Positions 33,155-43,288 of a stretch of 64,000 nt of DNA are shown here, one piece after another. A model generated the notes under the pieces. The model saw nothing but the letters and a program-made list of their open reading frames with translations. It was not told where the DNA came from and made no database searches. The first letter of the stretch is position 1. The number at the start of each line of letters is the position of its first letter. A program made the translations under genes and the position numbers. The DNA comes from Heliocidaris tuberculata (Eukaryota; Echinodermata; Echinoidea; Camarodonta; Echinometridae), in NCBI GenBank assembly GCA_025618425.1, contig CM046844.1:1053253-1117252 (forward strand), in the 5' to 3' direction.

Positions 33155-33296
33155 CGGGGGAGCGTTTCATGAAAGGATTTGTCGGATATTTTTTCCGACA
33201 AGTGTTATAAGCTACTGAAATCCTTGCATCTGATTGGCTGAGAGCAAATTTGTCAGTAAAAATCACTGACAAAATGCTTGATGAGACGCTCCCCGG
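33155..33296. mobile_element. Palindromic MITE, GCGTTTCATGAAA family, copy 2
   Basis: GGGGGAGCGTTTCATGAAAG at the left and GATGAGACGCTCCCC at the right are the decayed ends. The centre matches copy 1 (8,941-9,082) in reverse orientation, including GTTATAAGCTACTGAAATCC and TCTGATTGGCTGAGAGC. It is non-coding. Confidence 0.8.
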
Positions 33297-33599
33297 GCTC
33301 TTCAAATGATCCGAAAGAGGCAGGGCCTAATTCCATTCGCGTAATGATTTCCGTCTAGTAAATCTATAATACGTCTAAAGCTATGGCTATACCGGACCCA
33401 CGCGCGAGTTCACTGTGTGCAACTTAGACTGCGCTGCGCTGGAAGGGCGACTTGCAAAGTTGCAGGTCTAACGTTAGATCATAATTTATTATGTGACTGT
33501 GGTTTAGATCTAGATATCATAATGTCATGGAAGCACAAATATGTCTTGAGTATGAACTCGATCAGATTACAATATATTTAGTCTAATGCTTACCTCTGA

Positions 33600-33647
33600 A
33601 TGTAATGATAATAGTAATAATAATAGTAATAATAATAATAATAATAA
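33600..33647. repeat. (TAA)n tract, left flank of the R4/Dong-like LINE
   Basis: AATAATAGTAATAATAA-type array that stops exactly where the LINE reading frame begins. Another (TAA)n tract lies directly after the LINE 3' end at 36,862. Confidence 0.85.
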
Positions 33648-36600
33648 TTGAGGCTGGCGGATCAGGTACGTGTGATACAAAAAAATGAATTATTGACAGA
33701 AGTCGAGCGGGAAGAGATCAAACGTAGGGTGGCTGTACCGGTAGCAGTGACAGATGAGCAGGAGGAGATTCCACAAGAAAGGGAAGAAGAGCAGAGAGAA
33801 GCGACAGCTCCGAAAGAAACAGAACTGAATACACCTACTGATAGACTAGACGAGGAGCAGAAAGAGATAAAAGGGAGATTGTTGGAGATAAAAAAAGGTG
33901 TAATACCAGGAGATCGCCCCACTCCCCCGAGTCTAAAAGGAATACCAAGAGAGAAACTTTTGAAAGAAACTCAAAAAGTCAACTCGGTAATAAAGTTTCT
34001 CCCGTCTGATAGCATTGAGGATACCAATGATCTTATCTATGCTGGAGCAATCCTAGTAACAGAGAGACTAGGTGTCAGAAAACGGGACAAAACTACAAAA
34101 TCTCTCCTACCTCCGTGGAAAAGGAGACTTGAAAACCAGGTAAAGGGATGGAGAAAAGATCTATCGAGATTGACAGAGATCCAGAACGGTCATAGCAGAA
34201 TGAATGATTACCATTACCTAGTTGAGAAGTATAGTGTTCACAGGAAAGGAATGGAGACGGTGATAGAGGAATTGAAGCAAAGAATCATCAGTACTACGGC
34301 GAAAGTGAAGAGATACACTGATAGAGTGGCACAGTACAAGGAAAATGCAATGTTCGAGAAAAATCAGAAAAGGTTTTATCAAGAAATCAATGGAAAGATG
34401 AAAGATGAAGTTCCCCCACCTGAACCAGCAGCAACGATTGCCTTCTGGAGCAACATCTGGAGTCAGCCACATTACCACAATCGAGAAGCTCAGTGGTTGA
34501 AGACAACCAAAGAAGAGTGTGCAAATATAATTCCTCAGGATGATTTGACAATCAACAAGAATCAGCTACAAAAGATCATTCACAAGTTGGCACCATGGAA
34601 AGCTGCCGGTCCAGACGGAGTGCAAGCTTTCTGGATAAAACGATTCACAACTTTGCACGAAAGGCTGGGGCAGCAAATGGAGCAAATTGTCGTGAGCGGA
34701 AATCCACCTGAATGGATGACAAAAGGAAGAACAGTCCTCATCCTTAAGGACCCTACCAAGTACCAAAGGTAATGTACCATCGAACTACCGGCCAATCACA
34801 TGCTTGCCGGTCCTATGGAAGGTATTAACGGGAATATTATCAGAGGAGATTTACCAACATCTCGATGACCAAGATATAACGCCATGGGAACAGAAGGGAG
34901 AGGAACCAGGGGTACAAAGGATCAACTATACATCGACAAAGGAGTGATGAAAGACAGCAAGAAAAGGAAAACAAACCTGGCAATGGCATGGATCGACTAC
35001 AGGAAAGCCTATGACATGGTCCCACACTCCTGGATCAACGAGTCTCTGGAAATGCTTGGAGTTGCAGACAACATCAGAAGATTCCTCCGCAAAAGTATGA
35101 CTAGATGGAGAACGAAGCTGGAAAACAACGGTAAAGTGCTTGGAGAAGTCACTATCAAGAGAGGAATCTTTCAAGGAGATAGTTTATCTCCACTGTTGTT
35201 TGTGATGGCTATGACCCCATTATCACAGATGCTAAGGAGATCCAGACTTGGATATGAATTCAAAAGCAAGGCAAAGATTAATCATCTGTTATACATGGAT
35301 GACTTGAAATTATTTGGGAAGTCGGAGCGCAACATAGATTCTCTTATCAACACTGTTCGAATCTTCAGTGAAGACATCGGTATGCAGTTTGGGCTGGATA
35401 AATGTGCAGTGATCACTCTACAGAGAGGTAAACAAATCAATGGTAGCAGCTTCAGAATGCCAAATGGTGAAGAGATCAGAGCAATGGGAGCAGACGATAC
35501 TTACAAATATCTAGGAGTACTAGAGGCAGATCGGGTGAAACACCAAGCTATGAAGAAGAAGATTGAAGCCGAATACATCAGAAGAGTTCGAAAGGTGCTC
35601 AAATCTAAACTCAATGCAGGAAACATAGTCAAAGCTATCAATACATGGGCAGTGGCCCTGTTGAGGTACGCTGCAGGCATAGTAGATTGGAACCAACAGG
35701 AGCTGGATACTTTGGACAGAAAAACAAGGAAATTGTTGACTATGCATGGGATGTTCCACCCCAAGTCTGATGTAGATAGGCTATATGCGCCAAGAGAGCA
35801 CGGAGGACGCGGACTCATGGGAGTAGAGGAAACTGTAAGGTATGAAGAACAGAGCTTATACTGCTATATTGATGGAAAGATGGATGAAATTATGACTGCC
35901 ATTAAAGGGTCTATGAAGAAAGGAAAAGACTTGACAGCAAAACAGCTCAAGGCTGATCAGAGAAATGGGAGACTTGAAGGATGGAAAGGAAAGGTGATGC
36001 ACGGACAACATCTAAGACAGACAGAGGAATTTGCGGCACCAGAGAGTTGGCAGTGGTTGAAAAGAGGAAACCTGAAAAGGGAGACTGAAAGTTTGTTAGT
36101 TGCTGCTCAGGACCAGGCTTTGAGAACAAACTACAGGAAAGCAAAAATTGAGAAACAGGAAACATCACCATCATGCAGAATGTGCCATAGCAAAGATGAA
36201 ACGGTAATGCATCTTGTGAGTGAAAATGCAGTAAAATGGCACAGACAGAGTACAAGGGAAGGCATGATAGAGTGGCTGCTGCAGTACATTGGGGTCTGGC
36301 GAAGAAGTATGAACTACCGCATGCAGACAGATGGTACGATCACAGGGCGGATCCCGTGATCGAGAATGAAGATGTAAAACTTCTGTGGGACTTCAACATC
36401 CAAACAGACAAGGTTATACAGGCTAGAAGACCAGGCATCATTCTAACGAAAAAGAAGGACAAGGAATGTCTCATCATAGACATTGCAATTCCTGGAGACT
36501 GCAGGACGTGGAGCAAGGAGGAAGAAAAGATACAAAAGTACAACGACCTGGCATGGGAACTAAGAAGGATATGGAAGGTGAAGACGAGAGTCATACCAAT

Positions 36601-36739
36601 AGTGATCGGAGCCTTGGGAACAGTGACAACAAGACATAAGAGCTTCCTGGCTGATCTAGGAGTCGACGTATCGTTTGAAACCATACAGAAAGCAAGCCTG
36701 CTCGGGACAGCTCATATTCTGCGAAAGGTCATGGACTAG
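33648..36739 (+). pseudogene. RT plus restriction-like endonuclease ORF, three frameshifts
   Basis: Piece 1 (33,648-34,772) is a charged N-terminal region and RT fingers (PWKAAGPDGVQAFWIKRF). A shift near 34,765 leads into NVPSNYRPITCLPVLWKVL, and another near 34,905 into piece 2 (to about 36,230). Piece 2 has RGTKDQLYIDKG, MAWIDYRKAYDMVPHSW, GIFQGDSLSPLLFV and the catalytic YMDD at 35,292-35,303, then the Cys/His block CRMC....ETVMHLV near 36,174. A third shift near 36,230 leads into the endonuclease piece (to 36,739) with CLIIDIAIPGD. The PD half of the PD-(D/E)XK site reads PG at 36,431-36,436 (GGC for GAC). The RT core is intact but the ORF is broken and the nuclease site damaged. Confidence 0.85.
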
Positions 36740-36861
36740 ATTGAAAAGGAGAATTACGAATAAGATGAGGACTTGTTGAAACAAAGACTAACCCTAGATT
36801 TCTGGATGAAATCCGGTTACTTCTTAATTTACCAACTGATCATTAGGTTGTGGACAAATCG
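33648..36861 (+). mobile_element. R4/Dong-group LINE, 5'-truncated, embedded in (TAA)n
   Basis: The body encodes a reverse transcriptase followed by a C-terminal Cys/His knuckle and restriction-like endonuclease, the layout of the R2/R4/NeSL/Hero groups that lack an apurinic endonuclease. It is bracketed by (TAA)n on both sides. Known family biology: Dong of the R4 clade targets TAA repeats. Here the reading frame is already open at the left junction with no initiator ATG or N-terminal fingers, so the copy is 5'-truncated. The 3' UTR is short (36,740-36,861). It lies in sense orientation in intron 2 of the modular gene. Confidence 0.8.
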
Positions 36862-37000
36862 ATAATAATAATAATAAAAGTAATAATAATGTATTTATAT
36901 AGCGTATTTTCCATATATATGTTCAAATGCGCTTTAAAATGTCATTAACTGAATAAGTGAGTTTTGAGAAGCTTTTTGAAGACATCCAGAGATAAGTTGG
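36862..37000. repeat. (TAA)n plus ATTTATATAGCG dispersed repeat
   Basis: (TAA)n runs into GTATTTATATAGCGTATTTT and a segment ending ATGCGCTTTAAAATG. The same TAA-then-ATTTATATAGCGC arrangement is at 44,733-44,800. This is probably a dispersed repeat whose TAA head served as the LINE target. Confidence 0.65.
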
Positions 37001-37340
37001 CTCCGGCATTTGGAACTTCTGCAACATGTCAACCACAAAGTCATCCGCCTGAAGCCGGCCGTGTTTGGCGGAAAAGGAAACCCGTTGTTTAAAAGATTAT
37101 TGTACGGATTTCTGATGCCTTAACTTTTAAACAATATTGCTTAAACTTTAAACAACACAATTTTAAACAGCGAAACGTCATATTTTTTCTCCATTAAATA
37201 ACAGGGGTAATATAGAGTTATATGTTTAAGACCTCTCTTTTTAATACTCCTCTTTCTTTTTTCTTCCCTTTTCTTCCCTTTTCTTCCTCCTTTTCTTTTT
37301 TTTTTCTTTTTTTTTCTTTTTTCACTACTTGAAAAATCAT
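37001..37340. other. Intronic spacer with a pyrimidine tract
   Basis: No gene seen. A T/C-rich tract at 37,240-37,325 resembles the interior of the hAT-like element at 9,626-10,338 and probably belongs to the element whose right end follows. Confidence 0.5.
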
Positions 37341-37388
37341 GGGGGGGGGGGTCGCCCCCTCTGCCCCCCCCCTGTAGCGCCGCCCCTG
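37341..37388. mobile_element. Orphan right end of a hAT-like element
   Basis: G tract, C tract and TGTAGCGCCGCCCCTG form the right end; the reverse complement CAGGGGCGGCGCTACA belongs to the hAT-like family of this window. The following 8-mer is GTCATAAT. No left end with that flank exists nearby, but one is found at 51,390. Confidence 0.55.
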
Positions 37389-37510
37389 GTCATAATGACG
37401 CGGGGGTCCGGTGATAGGAAGATGTAAAGCTCGTTGTTTTAAACCAAGTTAACATCGTATTCTATATTTCTTTGATGATTTTTAAAAAATTATTTTATTC
37501 CCAATCACAG

Positions 37511-37708
37511 CTCAATGCAACACATATGAACTATTGGACGATGATATCTTGGTCGAAGTGATTGATACTCAGCAAACGCTTGTCGATAGTCAGAGCACAG
37601 GATATTTTTCATGCCGAGGCCCTGGCCAAATAACAGGAGTATCATCAGCCCTATGCGAAAATGGAACGTTTGATTATGGCTTGTCTGGAATTGTGCCGTC
37701 ATGTTTAG
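37511..37708 (+). CDS. Exon 3: sushi/CCP module
   Basis: Acceptor CCAATCACAG and donor GTAAGA bound a 198-base exon, phase 1 at both ends. The translation runs QCNTYELLDDDILVE to GYFSCRGPGQ, then SSALCENGTFDYG and VPSC. This gives four cysteines with sushi spacing, including the aromatic before Cys2 (YFSC) and the C.NG.F motif. The usual Trp before Cys4 is replaced by Phe/Tyr. CCP modules form compact beta-sandwich units with Cys1-Cys3 and Cys2-Cys4 bonds. The exon is symmetrical, so it can be gained or skipped without shifting the frame. Confidence 0.88.
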
Positions 37709-38130
37709 GTAAGATTATCTTGAAACTTCAGTAAGACTAAGTAGATATTCCAGTCATTGCCTCTAGTATTAGTTGGTGGCTAAAATTGGTGTTCGCAATC
37801 ATCTAAAATTGGTCTAAAGTTGAAGGTAATCCTGAGTTGAATATAAAATTCAGACTATACTTTCCAATGATTGTTCAAGATTTATACGATTTTGGTACCC
37901 TGAATAATTAGAACTGAAAGATGTTTGGCTTGCGCTTTGTTTCCCTAATATCCCGTTGGCTATATAGCCCACTAGACCGACAGCCCACCAGACCGTCAAC
38001 CCACTAGACCGACATTGTCGGTCTCGTTCATTGGAATTCTGACAACTTTTTGAGGGTTCACTGGACCGACATCCCAAGAGACCGACCGCCCACTAGCATG
38101 ACTAGACTGATATTTTCTATCTTTCGTAGT
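37709..38130. repeat. Intron 3 start and GTCGGTCTAGTGG-type minisatellite
   Basis: From about 37,966 the phrase CCCACTAGACCGACAGCCCA repeats in variants (ACCAGACCGTCAA, ACTAGACCGACATTGTCGGTC, GAGACCGACCG). Some units are inverted, making local hairpins. The array continues on the other side of the DIRS element (44,036-44,215), so the DIRS landed inside it. Confidence 0.7.
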
Positions 38131-38305
38131 ATTTCCATCATTATCGGCATACTCACCTGTCCCTGTTTAACATTGCTATTCACCCCACCCCACCCTCAAC
38201 AACACCGGTAAGATCTCCCACATAATTTATGCATGCCCCTGGCACGTACAGCGTGCAACCCGTCAGGTGTCACCTCGTGACCTACATCCCTCGTCACTTC
38301 CTCTT
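38131..38305 (+). repeat. DIRS left inverted terminal repeat
   Basis: Starts ATTTCCATCATTATCGGCAT and runs through ACTCACCTGTCCCTGTTTAA to CACTTCCTCTT. Bases from about 38,150 match the reverse complement of 43,827-43,986 almost throughout. The outermost 20 bases differ from the right end, as in DIRS1, where each extreme end has its own complement in the internal region. Confidence 0.9.
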
Positions 38306-38403
38306 TCACTACCGCGCGCCCTTCCAACAACACATAAGTGCATCCTAGAGTGATAAAATTCAACTTTTGTGCCTCTAATTTTCATTTTCTTACACCTCTG
38401 CCG

Positions 38404-40584
38404 ATGTCTGAGAAAAAGAAAAGAACCAAAGATAACCCCGTGTCGGGTATGAAATCAAGAACACAGCCGGGTTCGGCGGAAGAGAGTACAAATCCGCCTG
38501 ATAACGAACCCAATATTGCGGTGGGCATGGAAACCCCACCTAGTACTGAACACGAGAACACAACCTCGCCGGCGGGCAGGGAAAACCCGCCAGCAGGCAC
38601 AGAGAGCGCGGGTGCGGCAGCTACCCGCTCCAATTTTCTCCCATCATTGCCCCAGCCTAAGAAAGGGAGTAGATCGAAAAAAATATCCAAGGATAAACCT
38701 ATCGCTAAACGTCCCCTTGTGAAAAATGTCGGGAAGTCCTCGGAGGCAGAACCTCCGACTAAAAAGACCAGAAAAGATGATAGCTCTTGTAATCCTATCC
38801 CCAAGTCCCTCCCCGAGCCAGGTACGAATGCGGCGGGGATTTGGTTCATGAAAACTCTGCAGGCGTTATTGCCCCCTAGCTCCACAGTAAACGCCCCTAA
38901 CCCTAGTTCCAGGGCTGGGAAGGACCCCCCGGCGGTCTCCTCCTTCTCAGACCCCGACCCGTACGATCAACACTCCATCGAGCCGGGTCAGGCCCAGTCT
39001 GAACGTTCCGCTCGCTCACGCCAGCGTTCCCCTTCTTATGCTCAGTCTCGAAGAAGAAAGGAAAAGACACGGGAGAGTAACCGCGATTCCCCATCTCGGG
39101 CAGCCCTGTCGATCGCGGGAGAGTCGGACTCTGAATTTGGGTACCACCGACCTCAAATTTCTCGGAGAGATAAGGGATGGGGTGATTACTCCGTATCGTC
39201 TGCCTCTGTTATTTCTTCCCATACCTCTCGCTGCGATTCGGACACAGCGTCTAATTTTGAGCAAAAAGTTGATAGGGAAACCCCTTATTCTCATACGGCT
39301 CAACAGTCAGTGGGAGAGAGAATAAACGCGGCCACTGCCATCATTCTGAAATACTGCCCTCAGTTGGCAGCTGAGCGTACAACCCAAACTCAAAACGAAG
39401 AGGAGGTCTCGATCTTCCGCCTATCTTCGTCGCTTCAATCCTCGAAAAAGGGTGATTTTTCCACGCTAAAAATGGATGCTCCCTACAAAAAATGCTTCAA
39501 GGACCTTGACAAGCTGAGAGGAAAACTGAATCCTTGCCGGTCGGAAGTTCAAAAGAACGCTAGAATAGACGCCAAGGACTATGAACGGTTCCTACAAACT
39601 CCGGCCATCCCCGAGGTAGCCCGCCGGGTAGCGGAGGCAGCGGCCTCCCGTAACCGCACGTCCAACCCGCTGAACTCGCGCACATTCAGACTGAATGACG
39701 GGTACTTTGATAAGCTGGACTCATCAGCTAGAGTCGCAATGAGACTAGCCATGCTTCAGGGATACCTTTCTACAGCTCTGGCGGATGCCGATAGACTAAG
39801 AGTGACTGAGGAAGATAAAGGAATTATACTGGATACAATCAGTCTTATCTCAGACCTGCAATTTGACCAGGCAGCCAGATCTGCACTACTATGCTGCAGA
39901 GTTCGCCGCACGAATATCACAGAGGCTTTGAGGATGGACAAGAATGTGAGTCATGCCCTCCTCAAACAACCCAATGAAGGTAAGGACCTCTTTGCTGGTA
40001 ATTTCCAGGCTGTTTTGGAAGATAACATTTCCGCTAGCTCTACTGCAGCCAAAACTTACTATAAGCTATCTAACGTTAGACCTAAGTCAGCTCAATCCCA
40101 GTCACCAGCCTTTCAAGGCCAATATCAGAACCCACAGTCCCACGCCAACCCCCACGCTGGCAGTGGGCAGCCCCATAGGCCCCATCACAAAGGCCGTAAC
40201 TTTCGTAGCAGGGCCCCCTCCCCTCTCGGGGAACCATTTCGCTTTCGTCCTACCTCAGGCCCCAAATCCAAACAAAGCCAATACCATGGCGAGAGATCAA
40301 GCAGACAGTCTCGCTTCCCCTTTGGAGAACAACAAAGGAGGAATTTTAGAGACCCTCCCTCCGGGGGGGGGGGGGCCCACAATTCTGACTATGCCCTGAC
40401 CCACAACCACATTCCGGTAGGGGGAAGACTGTCCCATTTTTCCCAAAATTGGATAGAAATAACAACAGACAAATTTATCCTTCAGATAGTCACATCTGGG
40501 TACAAACCACGCCTTACTGTCCCACGCCGTCAGATCCACATCCTCCGCCCCACCCCCTACCGTCAAAAGCCCCTATCAGACTAG
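38404..40584 (+). CDS. DIRS ORF1, gag-like, running into the RT N-terminal block
   Basis: ATG 38,404 (MSEKKKRTKDNPVSGMK) is preferred to the upstream ATG at 38,338 because the leader between them is uncharged and unlike the rest. The first 300 residues are Ser/Pro/Arg-rich and probably disordered. The middle (about 39,300-40,070) is helical, with RVAMRLAMLQGYLSTALADA and DLQFDQAARSALLCCRVRR. DIRS ORF1 proteins are thought to package the RNA. Its last 60 codons, after a 13-G run (40,363-40,375), read GGRLSHFSQNWIEIT and ILQIVTSGYK, which is the start of the DIRS RT domain. The RT continues in another frame, so a frameshift near 40,540 separates the two. Confidence 0.8.
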   Translation: MSEKKKRTKDNPVSGMKSRTQPGSAEESTNPPDNEPNIAVGMETPPSTEHENTTSPAGRENPPAGTESAGAAATRSNFLPSLPQPKKGSRSKKISKDKPIAKRPLVKNVGKSSEAEPPTKKTRKDDSSCNPIPKSLPEPGTNAAGIWFMKTLQALLPPSSTVNAPNPSSRAGKDPPAVSSFSDPDPYDQHSIEPGQAQSERSARSRQRSPSYAQSRRRKEKTRESNRDSPSRAALSIAGESDSEFGYHRPQISRRDKGWGDYSVSSASVISSHTSRCDSDTASNFEQKVDRETPYSHTAQQSVGERINAATAIILKYCPQLAAERTTQTQNEEEVSIFRLSSSLQSSKKGDFSTLKMDAPYKKCFKDLDKLRGKLNPCRSEVQKNARIDAKDYERFLQTPAIPEVARRVAEAAASRNRTSNPLNSRTFRLNDGYFDKLDSSARVAMRLAMLQGYLSTALADADRLRVTEEDKGIILDTISLISDLQFDQAARSALLCCRVRRTNITEALRMDKNVSHALLKQPNEGKDLFAGNFQAVLEDNISASSTAAKTYYKLSNVRPKSAQSQSPAFQGQYQNPQSHANPHAGSGQPHRPHHKGRNFRSRAPSPLGEPFRFRPTSGPKSKQSQYHGERSSRQSRFPFGEQQRRNFRDPPSGGGGAHNSDYALTHNHIPVGGRLSHFSQNWIEITTDKFILQIVTSGYKPRLTVPRRQIHILRPTPYRQKPLSD

Positions 40585-42440
40585 CCCTGTTATCAGAAAT
40601 ACAATCCCTTCTCGAAAAACAGGTTATAGTTCAGGTCCCTTTCTCACGGAGCCTTATTATATCCCCCGTCTTCCTGACAGCGAAAAGATCGGGGGGATTC
40701 AGAATGGTACTAAATGTCAAAGAACTGAACGTTCTCATCACAAACCAAACGTTCAGGATGGAGTCCCTCTCTTCCATATTACCTCTAATCCAGAATCACG
40801 AGTGGGCGGCGTCGATAGACCTCAAAGACGCTTACTACCACATTACTATCAACCCTCACGCTCGCCACTTACTAAGCTTCATGGTCGGAAAAGAGTGCTA
40901 CCAATATCGATGCCTTCCCTTTGGGCTGAAGACAGCTCCTCGAATTTTCACCCGACTGACCCAAGTCGTGGCGGCAGAATTACGCAGGAGGGGGATCAAG
41001 ATCTTCATGTACCTCGACGACTGGCTGATTCTCGCCCCCTCCCCCGAGGACCTAAAAAGAGATGTACAAACCACCATCAGTTTGGCATCAAACCTCGGCT
41101 TCCTGATAAATTTCACAAAGTCAAATCTCACACCCACAAGGACACCCGAATTCATAGGGGCCAAAATCATAATCTCAAGCCTACGAGCCAGACCCACAGA
41201 CCACAGAATAAGTACAGTCTTGAACGCAGGACACAGCCTTGTAACACACAAGTCAGCCCCCGCAAAAACCTGGCAAAAATTCCTAGGCCTTCTGGCCAGC
41301 TTAGTAGACCTAATACCGGACTGCCGCCTCCACATGAGACCCTTACAACTTCACTTCCTAAGGCATTTTCACCCAAGCCAAGACCTACAATCAAAAATTA
41401 TTCCAATAACAAAGAAAACAAGAGAAGCTATTCTCTTCTGGGTCAATCCTACCATGTTATACCAAGGGAAAGAAATGCAGCAAATGCAGCCCTCCCTTAC
41501 AATCACTACAGATGCCTCCTGCCAAGGGTGGGGGGCCCACTTCAAAGACGTTCACCTAACAGGCCGCTGGTCAGGGGTGGACAGACGTCGTCACATCAAT
41601 TACCTGGAAATGAGGGCCGTCCAATTGGCCTTAATCCAACTTGCCCCCAAGCTGAAGGGCAAGACCATTCTCATCAAATCAGACAACAAAACCACAGTGT
41701 CCTACATCAACAGACAAGGGGGAACGAAATCCAGGACGCTGTGCAACCTAGCAGTGGAAATGATCCTTTGGTGCAGAGAGAACCATATCAACATCAGAGC
41801 AAACTACATCCCGGGTCGGGACAACTACATAGCAGACTTCCTCTCGAGGGGGAAATACCTTCCCTCGGAATGGACCCTACATCCACAAATAGCAAACACC
41901 ATCTTCGCAAAGTTCGGGCAACCACAAGTAGACCTATTTGCCTCGACCCTAAACAACCAACTTCCAGTGTACTGTACTCGCCACGCAGATCCGTGGGCCC
42001 TCACAACGGACGCGTTCTCCATTCCATGGACGAACTTCCTCGGTTACGCATTCCCTCCCTTTTCATTAATCCCACAAGTCCTACAGAAGGTCAAAAGGGA
42101 CAAAGCCTCTCTCCTCCTAATCGCTCCACTTTGGCCGAGGAGACCATGGTTCTCAGAACTGTTGAAACTACTACTAGAACCTCCCAGAGCCCTTCCTCCC
42201 AGGCCAGACCTGTTGTCACAACCAGGGACTCAAACTCATCATCCAGAGATCAAGAAGCTGTCTCTCACACTCTGGATCATCTCCGGAGAGCAGCAGTTAA
42301 CGCAGGCCTATCAGACAGAGCTGCAGAGATGTCAGCAAAGTATCTACGAGCCTCCACACGATCTATCTATGACACCCGACTACTACGATACATCAAGTGG
42401 TGCGAGACACAGGGCATCAACCCTAGTTCTGCCCCTCTAG
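40449..42440 (+). CDS. DIRS reverse transcriptase-RNase H
   Basis: RT blocks appear in order: SGGFRMVLNVKELN, AASIDLKDAYYHITI, CLPFGLKTAPRIFTR and the catalytic FMYLDDWLI (YLDD at 41,010-41,021). RNase H follows with TITTDASCQGWGAHF, INYLEMRAVQLAL, LIKSDNKTTVSYI and YIPGRDNYIADFLSR, giving the D-E-D-D set. The first residues of the open frame (to about 40,550) are out of phase with the true RT start found at the end of ORF1. The real domain end is probably near 42,240; beyond that the frame overlaps the recombinase. It would copy the element RNA into cDNA. The catalytic residues look intact. Confidence 0.9.
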   Translation: MDRNNNRQIYPSDSHIWVQTTPYCPTPSDPHPPPHPLPSKAPIRLALLSEIQSLLEKQVIVQVPFSRSLIISPVFLTAKRSGGFRMVLNVKELNVLITNQTFRMESLSSILPLIQNHEWAASIDLKDAYYHITINPHARHLLSFMVGKECYQYRCLPFGLKTAPRIFTRLTQVVAAELRRRGIKIFMYLDDWLILAPSPEDLKRDVQTTISLASNLGFLINFTKSNLTPTRTPEFIGAKIIISSLRARPTDHRISTVLNAGHSLVTHKSAPAKTWQKFLGLLASLVDLIPDCRLHMRPLQLHFLRHFHPSQDLQSKIIPITKKTREAILFWVNPTMLYQGKEMQQMQPSLTITTDASCQGWGAHFKDVHLTGRWSGVDRRRHINYLEMRAVQLALIQLAPKLKGKTILIKSDNKTTVSYINRQGGTKSRTLCNLAVEMILWCRENHINIRANYIPGRDNYIADFLSRGKYLPSEWTLHPQIANTIFAKFGQPQVDLFASTLNNQLPVYCTRHADPWALTTDAFSIPWTNFLGYAFPPFSLIPQVLQKVKRDKASLLLIAPLWPRRPWFSELLKLLLEPPRALPPRPDLLSQPGTQTHHPEIKKLSLTLWIISGEQQLTQAYQTELQRCQQSIYEPPHDLSMTPDYYDTSSGARHRASTLVLPL

Positions 42441-43288
42441 GTAAGATTTCAGACTTTCTAGTCTTGCTCTTTGATGATGGCCTGTCTCTATCCACAATAA
42501 GGGGATACAGATCCGCCATAGCAGCCATCCATCAAGGGTTTGAAAATGGTGAAACAGTCTCCACCTCCTGCTTCTTATATCGATTAACAAAATCCTTCTT
42601 CCTACAGCGGCCCCCTACACGCAAGTTAGGACCTCGATGGGACCTGCCTCGAGTTCTCCGGGCCTTATCCCGTCCCCCCCTTTGAACCTATGCACAGCTG
42701 TTCCTTGCTAGATCTCTCAGTTAAAACCGCATTTTTACTTACCATAGCTTCGGGTCGACGCAGAAGTTTCATTCGCGCCCTCAGCCTAGAGAAGGGTCAT
42801 ATTCGCTGGGAAAAAGACAAAGTCCAGGGTTCATTGCCAAAAACCAAACCGAAAGGTCTGGACCTTGTGAAATCGTCATTCCTTCCCTGTCCAACCTCTC
42901 TTCCATACCCGAAGACCGCTTATGGTGCCCAGTCAGAGCTCTTAAATGGTACACTCACAGAACCAAAGATATCCGTTTATCCCCTCAACTATTTGTTAGC
43001 TCCACTGCCCCTCACAAAGCAGTCTCAGCAGACACCATCTCCCGATGGATAGTCCAAGCAATCAAGTCAGGAGGTCCCCAGGCTATCTTTTCGGACTCTA
43101 TACGGGCCCATGACACTAGGGGTATTGCATCATCTTGGGCCCTCTTCCAAGGGGTGGGAGTAGAAGAAATTCTGCACTCAGCTTACTGGGCCCACCCCAA
43201 TACCTTCACGTCCTTTTACCTCTCAGACGTGGTCACCCGGGGAACAGAATTTTCCCGCGCAGTCTTGTCTTGCCCCCACTCTAAATAG
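42230..43288 (+). pseudogene. DIRS tyrosine recombinase, two frameshifts
   Basis: The N-terminal core-binding part reads KYLRASTRSIYDTRLLRYIK and SLSTIRGYRSAIAAIHQGF in the frame ending at 42,685. A surplus C in the C7 run near 42,671-42,677 shifts the frame into LLTIASGRRRSFIRALSL, which holds the first catalytic Arg. A second shift near 42,845 leads into IPEDRLWCPVRALKWYTHRT, then IRAHDTRGIASSWALFQ (HxxR at about 43,109-43,120) and FTSFYLSDV with the nucleophile Tyr at 43,217-43,219, ending at TAG 43,286. All catalytic positions survive as codons but not in one frame. Upstream open frame in this phase is a shadow of the RT. The enzyme would integrate the circular DNA. Confidence 0.85.

Noticed and set aside
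40802..42200. Long open frame in a second phase across the DIRS RT
   Set aside because: Its residues show none of the RT or RNase H motifs that the other phase shows here; only its last part, after about 42,230, is the real recombinase start.
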